Source: Cunninghamia lanceolata
Lineage: Eukaryota; Streptophyta; Pinopsida; Cupressales; Cupressaceae
Direction of reading: 5' to 3'
Length of the DNA: 64,000 nucleotides
NCBI GenBank assembly: GCA_027924645.1
Contig: BSBN01001017.1
Coordinates: 8,644,501 to 8,708,500, forward strand
The notes beneath the pieces are model-generated. The model was given only the letters and a program-made list of their open reading frames with translations, made no database searches and was not told where the DNA came from. Of the stretch, positions 56,378 to 64,000 are shown one piece after another. Position 1 is the first letter of the stretch. The number at the start of each line of letters is the position of its first letter. The translations under genes and the position numbers were made by a program.

Positions 56378-56382
56378 TATTT
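56378..56382. repeat. target-site duplication TATTT, right copy
   Basis: Identical to 53159-53163. Confidence 0.88.
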
Positions 56383-57570
56383 GAAAGTTGAATGATTTGG
56401 GAATGCATGTGACATTTGATAAGCATGACCGTAGATTGGTGAGAGGAAACATGGTGGTAGCGAAGGGGAAAAGATTGGGAACTCTGTTTAAGATAGAAGC
56501 CACTACTATTTGTAATGCCTCTTATGCATCTGAGGCTAATACTCAAAATACATGTATGTTGTGGCACCGTAGATTGGACCACATAAATTAGTCTAGTTTA
56601 AAGGCTATCTTAAATAAAAAATTGTTAGACGATTTATCCTATTCTGATGAGAATTTCAAGTTTTGTGAACATTGTGTGTTTGGAAAATATAATAGATCTC
56701 AATTTCCTTCAAGCAATAATATATCTAATGATAAATTGGAACTTATTCATTTGGATGTTTTTGGTCCAGTGGATGTTGAATCAATTGGAATATCTAGATA
56801 TTTTGTTTCCTTCATTGATGATGTCTCAAGGTTTACCTGGATTTATTTTATGCATCACAAATATGAAGTTATCACTATGTTTAAGGAATTTAAAGCTTTA
56901 GTTGAAAAGAAATCATATAATAAGAAAATGGTTTTGAGATCTGACAATGGAGGGGAATACTGATCTAAGGAATTGGATGAATTATGTAAGCATGCATGTA
57001 TTGTTAGACAAAAGACAACTCCATACACGCCACAATAGAATGGAGTGGCAGAAAGGATGAATCAAACAATAATAGAAAGAACTAGAAGTATGTTAAGTGA
57101 ATCACAGTTGAACAAATGCTTTTGGGCAGAAGTTGTGTGTAATGCAAACTACTTGGTTAACAGATCTCCGTGTAAGGCTCTTGTTTCAACTCCTTATGAA
57201 ATGTGGACAAGTAAGAAACCTTCTGTTTCACATTTAAGGGTATTTGGCTATGAGCCTTATGTTCATGTGCCTAAAGAAAAATGAACTAAGTTGGATCCAA
57301 AAGATAAAAAGTGCATTTCATTGGATATGGTGATAATGTAAAAGGTTATAAGCTTTGGAATCCACTAACCCAAAAGATTATCTATTCTAGAGATGTTATT
57401 TTTAAGGAACCTAGTGTTATTTCAGAACCTGAATAACCAAAGGAAAAAGGAGAAAAGGTGAAGATAGTGCATTTTGATTCAGAGCATGAAGATGCACCTC
57501 AGGAAGAACATAATGATGGATTGGGGGTGAAGAAGCAAAAGAAGACTAGAGTGAAAGTTATGATGAGGAA
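56383..57570 (+). pseudogene. pol: copia pre-integrase and integrase
   Basis: After the insertion the frame resumes KLNDLGMHVTFDK. The pre-integrase block WHRRLDHIN is near 56560, and the zinc Cys pair FCEHCVFGK near 56665. The catalytic core follows: Asp in LIHLDVFGPV (near 56745), Asp in LRSDNGGEY (near 56940), Glu in NGVAERMNQT (near 57045). Interruptions are TAG 56589, TGA 56961, TAG 57037, TGA 57282 and TAA near 57434; frameshifts occur near 57316 and 57540. The C-terminus ends in an acidic linker. TPQ-NGVAER shows a TAG where Gln is normally found. Confidence 0.88.
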
Positions 57571-59250
57571 GAATCTATTGTGACAGAAGAAGTTGGTATA
57601 GATGAGCATGTAGAAGAACCTGAAGAGTCTATTACTCCACCTCTGAGAAGATCCACAAGACAACAGAACCCGGTTGACAGGTATAGCCAACCAAATTTCC
57701 ATTGTGTATTTGGTTTATTAAGTACTGACGATGAGCCTAGATCCTATAGGGAATCTATTTATATAGATGATAGTGAGTCTTGGTAGTTAGCCATGTAGGA
57801 AGAGATGATGGCTTTAGATGCTTGCAACACCTGGGATCTTGTTCATTTGCCCAAAGGAAGAAAGGCCATAGGTTGCAAGTGGGTCTTCTAGAAAATGTTT
57901 GGAGCAAACGGTTCATTGGAGAAGTACAAGGATAGACTTGTAGCCAAGGGCTACTCCCAAAGAGAGGGAGTTGATTTCGGTGAAATTTTCTCTCCTATTG
58001 CTAAATTAATTTCTATTAGATTTCTCTTATCCATTGTTGCAACTCTTGATTGGTAAATAGAGCAAATGGATGTTAAGACTGCATTTTTGCATGGAGATCT
58101 TGAGGAAGAAATTTACATGCAACACCCTATAGGTTTTGAAGTAAAAGGAAAAGAACATTGGGTTTGCAGATTGAAGGGGTCTCTTTATGGTTTGAAACAA
58201 TCCTCTAGAATGTGGTACCAAAAGTTTGACTCATTTGTGTTGAAATTGGGTTTTGTTAGAAGTGAGGAGGATCACTGTGTATACATTCATTGTATTGATG
58301 ATTCTATTCTGATCATTGCATTGTATGTTGATGACATGTTATTTTTCAGGTGCATTCAAAATGAAGGATCTTGGAGCTGCCAAGTATATTTTGGGGATGG
58401 AGATCAAAAGGGATAGAGGTAGTATAAAGCTTTGGTTTTCACAAAGTAAGTATGTGAATACCATTTTGTAAAGATTTAGCATGCAGGACTGTTACCCAAT
58501 TAGAGTTCCTTTACCCACTGGTACTAAGCTTTCATTAGATATGTGTCCAAAGAATGAGGATGATTTAGAGGATATGTCTAATGTGTTATATTCTAGCGCT
58601 ATAGGGAGTTTGATGTATGTAATGGTTTGCACTAGACCGGATATTGCCCAAGTAGTGGGAGTTTTAAGGAGATTTATGTCTAACCTTGGTAGACAACATT
58701 GAAATTATGCAAAGAGGGTGTTTAGATATCTAGCAAGTACTCTTGATTATTGTTTGGTTTATTCTAGTACTGACAGTGCTGACAAAACTTTGGACATACT
58801 GGGATTTGTTGATGTAGATTGGGTAGTGACTTGTATAGTCGAAGGTCCACCAATGGCTATGTGTTTACTTTGTTTGGTGGAGCAGTGGGTTGGACGAGTA
58901 AAAGGCAGCCCATAGTTTCTTTGTCCACAACCAAAGCAGAATATATGGCTTCTACGAGGTAGTTTGGTTGAGAAAATTGTGTACAGGTATTGGTTTTGAT
59001 TGTAGGATCATTCAAATTGGTTTTGATAGCTAGAGTACTATTTATTTGGCCAAGAATCCTATGTATCATACTTGGACTAAGCATGTTGATGTATAGTATC
59101 ACATTGTTCGAGAAATGGTTGCAAATGGACAAATTGAGCTAAAAAAGGTAGACACTCAAGAGAATGTTGCAGATGCTTTGACCAAGCCTGTGAGCATAGA
59201 GAAATTTGTTTGGTACAGAGAGGCCATGGGCCTTGTTTCTAGTGCCTGAT
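57571..59250 (+). pseudogene. pol: copia reverse transcriptase and RNase H
   Basis: After an acidic linker, RT is read from about 57780: WDLVHLPKGRKAIGCKWVF, YKDRLVAKGYSQREGVDF, EQMDVKTAFLHGDLEEEIYM (58063-58120), LYGLKQSSRMWY and the catalytic YVDDML near 58324-58341. Just after it about 15 codons are missing and the frame changes. TRPDIAQVVGVLRRFMSN follows near 58635. RNase H is read across frameshifts to [16 protein letters not shown] near 58905-58950 and ADALTKPVS near 59170. Stops include TAG at 57784, 57796 and 57889, TAA at 58054, and a TGA near 58700 at a usual Trp. Confidence 0.88.
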
Positions 59251-59287
59251 TATTTTATTTTTTTCCTATGGGTATTTACAATGTATG

Positions 59288-59303
59288 ATGTCAAGTGGGA
59301 GAA
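59288..59303 (+). other. polypurine tract
   Basis: The purine-rich run AAGTGGGAGAA lies directly before the TG of the 3' LTR, where plus-strand DNA synthesis is primed. Confidence 0.75.
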
Positions 59304-59945
59304 TGTTAGGATTAAGATGCCATCAACCTTATAAATCCTATGTAATTTATTATTCCTATTATTGTTTGTAAATCACCCATAAGAGATGAAAGGTTTCACC
59401 AAGTAGCAATTTTGTTTCAGCTGCATGTTTGATCCCGACGAATGTAGGTTATCTAGAGGGGTTGAAGGGGGGTACCCCACTATGGGGTATGGGGGAAACA
59501 CCCCTGTAAGCCACATTTTATATATAAATTACCATTGTAAATCTGGTCCGTTCATCATTAGGTCATAGATCTGACAATGGAGATTTTGTTGATTTGTCTT
59601 GCGCTAGAAGGAAATCTATTTTATAAGGATATGATATTACGGTTGTGTATTGGAGTATTATAGGCATTGTTGGATTGAAGGACTAAAGAAATAGAGGAAG
59701 TGCATGTATTGTAATCTCATATTTGAAGATAATACAACTTGGAGCCTCTTTTCTTAGAGTTTTTTACCCAAAATGGTTTTCTCCACGTTACATACTGTGT
59801 GATGTGTTCATTTCTTAATGCATGTTATTTTTGTGTAGTGGGTTTTATTTTTGTTGTAATCTCTATTGATTCTACATTATTTAGAGGACATTAATAAGGT
59901 TTGAATTAGATTTCCATTCTGTGGTTTGCACCTTTATTTCTAACA
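59304..59945 (+). repeat. 3' LTR of the copia element
   Basis: 642 bp; direct repeat of 51320-51987; starts TGTTAGG and ends CTAACA, followed by TAATT. Confidence 0.93.
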
Positions 59946-59950
59946 TAATT

Positions 59951-60867
59951 CAGAGAAAGGAATGTGTGGGAATGTGTTTTCAAGTCCTATAATGGTTGTG
60001 AAGTGATCCGTATGATGTCATCTGGTCTCTCCATGACCGATTTAGGTCTAGAGCTAATGCATGAGAGGTTAAGTATTTGTTGGGCCAACTTTGTATGGTT
60101 TGTTGATTGTGCCATATGTTTAGAAGTGTGCACCAACATGGATATGTGTGCCAAGGAAAAATAGGTCCTAGTTATCACTTAGTTTGAACAAAATTGGAGT
60201 TTTGGAGTTAAATTTTTGTGGTTGTTAAATGTTTCATTTTGGCCGACAAAGGAGAAACTTTTTGAAGCTTGTGGAGGATATAAATGTAAGATCAAGTTTG
60301 TTGTGGAGAGTATGGGAGTATGAGAGTGTACGAGGATGTATGTGCGAGTGTGGATGTGAGTGTATGTGTGTGTGGAAATGTGTTGAAGATAGCAGAGTTT
60401 GTTGAGCATAGGTTTTGAAGCTTCATGTCAGTGTGAATAGTGTTGATGTTGTGGAGGCGATTGATCAACATAATTCTTTGAAGTAATTTTTATAGAGGTC
60501 ATAGCCTCTTCTTGTAAGTGTTATAGCTCTTTAGGGAGTTGTAGCTTCCTTTGGTTGAAGCCATAAAAATTGTGATTTAGGGAATTGTAGCTTCCTTTGT
60601 GTTGTAGCCCATAAAACTTGTTGTAAATCTATTTTATTATTTATGAGGCTAGATTTGGACAATAGATCCAAGCATCTTGCTCACCTTTTTCCCTTCTAAA
60701 GTTTTCCACGTAAATCTGGTGTTATGGTTGTGTGATTATGTTTTGAATTTCTTCATTATTTGTTTATTTGTTTAAGGCAATAGATAGTTTTTGAAGATAA
60801 ATTTGAATTGAATTAATTTAAGGTATATACCAATTCACCCCCCTCAGTATATCAGAGTGTTCTAACA
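59951..60867 (+). mobile_element. LTR (3' part) of an element with a giant-ORF copy
   Basis: The end at 60867 (TTCTAACA) is set by the primer site two bases later. The start is not found in this stretch; the LTR may have been split by the copia insertion, with its beginning left of 51315. A TTTTCCACGTAAATC segment near 60700 is a typical R/U5 feature. Confidence 0.5.
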
Positions 60868-60869
60868 AT

Positions 60870-60880
60870 TGGTATCAGAG
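60870..60880 (+). other. primer-binding site, tRNA-iMet type
   Basis: TGGTATCAGAG follows the LTR end CTAACAAT, the standard plant retroelement primer site for initiator methionine tRNA. Confidence 0.8.
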
Positions 60881-60917
60881 TTGAGTTCCTTAGTGTAGCC
60901 TAACAGCTAAAGGTAGT

Positions 60918-61030
60918 GTTGTGTGGTCTCACAACACGCCCCCATTTCACCTTAGCAAAATAGGGACCCAACTTTTGTTTTTTTCTTGCTTGTGTGCTTT
61001 CCCTTCAAGTGGTATGGTAAAATGTCATGT
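60918..61030 (+). repeat. leader block shared with 6581-6695
   Basis: Starts with GTTGTG and CACAAC arms around a 6-base loop, contains AATAGGGACCCA and ends with a pyrimidine-rich part and TGGTATGGTAAAATGTCATG, closely following the other block. Confidence 0.7.
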
Positions 61031-61139
61031 AAAAATCCAAGTTAAATTTCAATTCAAGGATATTTCACTATGGAAGCTATCAATGGATAGATGATCTGAT
61101 TTTGACCAACTTTGCCTTTTACATCATGTTGAAACTCAT

Positions 61140-61920
61140 TAAAATGAGCAAGTTATATCCATATAAAATTATGGTCAAATGGATATTCTGGTCAAAGGGA
61201 TATGGATATCATGGATGTATAATGTTATGTCTGGTCTTAAAGTCTTGTCTAGTCCTAGTGTTATGTATAGTGCTAGTGCTAATTCTTGAATGCTAGAAGA
61301 ACGGCCAGACCTGAAACCGTCATTAAATTGTGTTGAAATTGATATTCATCTCAGCCAGATACTTAGTATATTCTAGGATCCATATCCATATCCATTCCCA
61401 AGCTGTCAAATTTACTATAGCTCAATCATAAAACCATCTACGGGATAGGATATTTCGACAGGATCCGATTAATAACCGAATATCAATATCCTTATCCATA
61501 TCCATGTCCACGCCCTGTGTAGGCGATAAAATTTATTCTAATCGATGAACTTCCCTATGCATGGATATATTGCAATGGATATTTGGGATGTGATAATTTT
61601 TGAAATGTCCATATCCATATCCACATCCACACACTGTCTTAAGTGTCATATATCAAGTGCTCAATTCATTGACTTTTCAATTGGATATTTTGTAATGGAC
61701 CTTTCATGTATCACGACCTTTGAGATCCAATGAGATCCCATCACTTTCTTTCCATGGTCAATGAGCTTTGACCAAGACCTTTGCTGACATCACCCTGTCA
61801 AGTTCGAATCATGATATCCACCTTGCCCCTAGTCAAAGTCAAAGGGATATTTCACATTGGATGTTTAGAATTGGATATTATGTTTCAAATATCCATACCC
61901 ATATCTAGTCCCACCTTAAA
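61140..61920 (+). promoter_or_regulatory. GGATAT/ATATCC motif-rich region
   Basis: GGATAT, CCATATCC and tandem CATATCCATATCCA words recur more than twenty times in both orientations. It occupies the same place, between leader block and giant ORF, as the ATATCACC-rich region of the other copy. Function is unknown. Confidence 0.5.
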
Positions 61921-62266
61921 TACCACATGAAGGATTATTAACATCGTTGGAATTTGTTTAAATTCAAACACATGCCCTTTTGATAGTTGTTAAACTCACC
62001 CGCACCCAAATGATAATGACTTACCTAATTGCAGTGAGTAATTAATATGCCCTAATTAGAAAATTCTGTAAGGATAAGAGTTAATTTTCATCAAGCAGTG
62101 TCAATTATCAAAGTATTCCTTCAAAATTATAGAGAGCTAAAGGCATATTAAAGGCAACATTGAATGCAATTAAAGACAACATTATAGAGAACTGAAATGA
62201 TGTGATAACGCAACTAAAATGGTATCCGTCATATATCCATACTAAGGTTGATATCTTAGCTCCCAG

Positions 62267-62483
62267 GTATGAATACGACAAACCCTTTCCCTTGATTTTA
62301 CCATTACATTATTTTTACATTACCAGAAGGTAAATTCCTTATAAAGAAGGTAAATCTTTAGGGTAAATTTAGATTCATAGGTAGATTATAAGGAATTTCA
62401 AAATTACATAGTGAAGTTAAAGTAATCTACCCACCTTAGGCACATAATCCCTAGAGCTAATTATGGATGCTTGTGTTCCATAG
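62267..62483 (+). other. putative intron in the 5' untranslated region of giant ORF copy 2
   Basis: Donor CCCAG/GTATGAAT at 62266/62267; acceptor TGTGTTCCATAG ending at 62483; ATG at 62490. The same arrangement is seen in copy 1. Confidence 0.45.
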
Positions 62484-62489
62484 GACAAA

Positions 62490-64000
62490 ATGCAAAAGTG
62501 ACAAGATCATCGTGATGCCGAGTTCAAATTGACTATGTTCCCCACTCTCGGTGATGTATGGTGTAAATTTGGCTATGCCTTGGATACATATTGCAAACAA
62601 ATGAATGTAGATGCTTTTAGGGCAAGAATTTAGGCTAGAGAAAATGACAAGGTACTAAAAAATGTGGTAGCAATGGGGATGTTTCATGCTGCTAGATTCC
62701 CATATGCAACAGAGGCATTAGAGTTAGTCATTGAATGTGCCCAAAAGTACAATGTGGTGAATAGGAGAGTGGAGCATCAAGAGCGAGTGTATGCTCATTT
62801 CTCTATCAAAGCATCACAGAAGCTCTCAAATTTCCTAGAGAGTAGGATAATTTTGAAATAATCCTAGATGCACTAACTGTAGAGTTCAACAACAACCTCA
62901 CTGACTATCGAAAGATCATATTCACATCATGGAGGGATCCAACTTGCAAGGTCAAAGATGTGGCCAAGATGCCCCAAAATTTGTACAAATATGATTTCAA
63001 TTAGGAGGTACAATATATGATGGCCTTACTCAGTAGAATGGCAGGGAAAAAAGATGCTGGGACTTTTGAACCTTGATGTTTTCTCTGATTCATTTGGTTA
63101 AGGATAAGAATAAAGTATCCCAATGGGCTAATATTATTAGTGATTCCTTTCATGAGGGAATGGTAGCATGGAGGAAGAGAAAGAGGATATTCTACATGAC
63201 ATCCTATGTGGTTTATGCATGCACCTACAAATTCAAATTTAATGGACTGTAAACCTTTGGAAGGCTAGGGCATCAACCTACTAACCAAGCAGTGTGGGAA
63301 TTCTATCCACAACTAGAAAGGATGTAGTCAATTCAAAATTATAAGATCGTGAATGATTGTTTTCTCATGCATTTGGTGAGGCTAATGGTGGCTGATTGAG
63401 CCAAAAGGCTCTCCAAGGAAGCCCAGGAATTAATACAACCTCATGGGTCCTAGTTTATCTAGTTCCCCACTTTTAACTATATCAAAATGGAGGGTTTTTA
63501 AGGAAATCCATTTATGTTGCCACGCTACCCCACAGACAAGGTACTATTATTGGAGGTCACAAGACAAATCATCCCCTCCTATGAGGCGTACGTGAAGAAG
63601 AAAAAAAGAGGGAATGTTTGGTTTCTAATGGTTATAAATTGGTACTCATGTGTAAAGATTGATAATGCTAAGTGCATTGAGGCTAAGTTATAGATGTTGC
63701 ATTTGCAATTGTTTCCTTTGACAAGATATTTTGATCCTTACCATAGGATGGAGAAATATGTGAATAAGAAATTACAACACGTTCCTCACATAAAAGATTT
63801 CTGGGTTGACTGTATAGATTATGAAGATGTGAGGAAGAGAGGATACCAACAACTGACTCTTAATAAAATTAGGACATTAGAATATTTAAAAGTACCACCT
63901 TAGCTGAAATCCAATGATGGGAAAGTCTCAGATCCTGAGTATGAGAAGAAGTAGGTGTATAAAGAAGATTTATCACTTCTAGATTGGAGTTTTCTTGAAG
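62490..64000 (+). pseudogene. giant ORF of unknown function, copy 2 (runs off the window)
   Basis: Homologous to 8070-9700. Anchors include FHAARFPYATEALELVIECA (near 62683; MWNAARFPYS in copy 1), MTSYVVYACTYK (near 63197), EAQELI, PRYP, DPYHRM (near 63735) and YQQLTLNKIRTLEY (near 63845). This copy is more decayed: stops at 62499 (TGA), 62631, 62843, 63002, 63451, 63460 and 63901 (all TAG), among others, and frameshifts near 62808, 63075 and 63690. Several stops align with Gln or Trp codons in copy 1. No known domain is recognised. The C-terminal two thirds lie beyond the right edge. Confidence 0.7.

Larger units (their letters stand above)
51320..59945 (+). mobile_element. Ty1/copia retrotransposon with both LTRs, interrupted by a 3.2-kb insertion
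   Basis: Two LTRs (51320-51987 and 59304-59945) start TGTTAGGATTAAG and end TTTCTAACA. Flanking 5-mers are TAGTT (51315-51319) and TAATT (59946-59950), a target duplication with one G/A difference. A primer site, gag, protease, integrase, RT, RNase H and a purine-rich tract are all recognisable in copia order. Multiple frameshifts and stops inactivate it. Confidence 0.93.

Overview
This window looks like nuclear DNA of a seed plant with a very large, repeat-packed genome; a gymnosperm is my guess, but nothing here fixes the species. I see no intact host gene, tRNA, rRNA or CRISPR array. Nearly all recognisable coding sequence belongs to decayed transposable elements: Ty3/gypsy and Ty1/copia LTR retrotransposons, L1-type LINE fragments, one large pogo-like DNA transposon, and several elements with long reading frames I cannot assign.

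Layout. 1-5947 (+) is the gag-protease-RNaseH-RT-RNaseH-integrase region of a Tat-like gypsy element, with an extra RNase H ahead of RT. 6581-12395 (+) holds a leader block, a dyad-motif-rich region, a probable 5'-UTR intron and a single reading frame of about 1440 codons with 20 in-frame stops and no visible frameshift. A diverged second copy of the same arrangement begins at 60918 and its ORF runs off the right edge (62490-64000). 13284-15872 (-) is the gag and 5' LTR of another gypsy element. 15873-28669 (-) is a copia element split at 18067-25493 by a 7.4-kb LTR element with 2.28-kb LTRs, a perfect GTCTT target duplication and no pol. 30940-31900 (+) is LINE RT debris holding a perfect 23-bp hairpin. 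32444-43622 is a TA-flanked pogo-like element with a dead transposase, multiple inverted repeats and four kinds of tandem array. 43625-51314 is AT-rich debris (LTR, LINE RNase H and gypsy integrase fragments). 51320-59945 (+) is a copia element with both LTRs and a near-matching target duplication, interrupted at 53164-56377 by a 3.2-kb insertion with a perfect TATTT duplication and a long antisense frame. An LTR end and tRNA-iMet-type primer site follow at 60867-60880.

How it fits together. Insertions within insertions give a relative order: copia host before the pol-less element (18-25 kb), and copia host before the 3.2-kb insertion (53-56 kb). Coding decay is dominated by C-to-T (or complementary G-to-A) changes giving TAG, TAA and TGA, while indels are scarce, which fits long methylated silencing. 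The least explained content is the two-copy giant ORF family with its conserved leader and splice signals, the pol-less LTR element with repeated promoter modules, and the antisense ORF of the 3.2-kb insertion.
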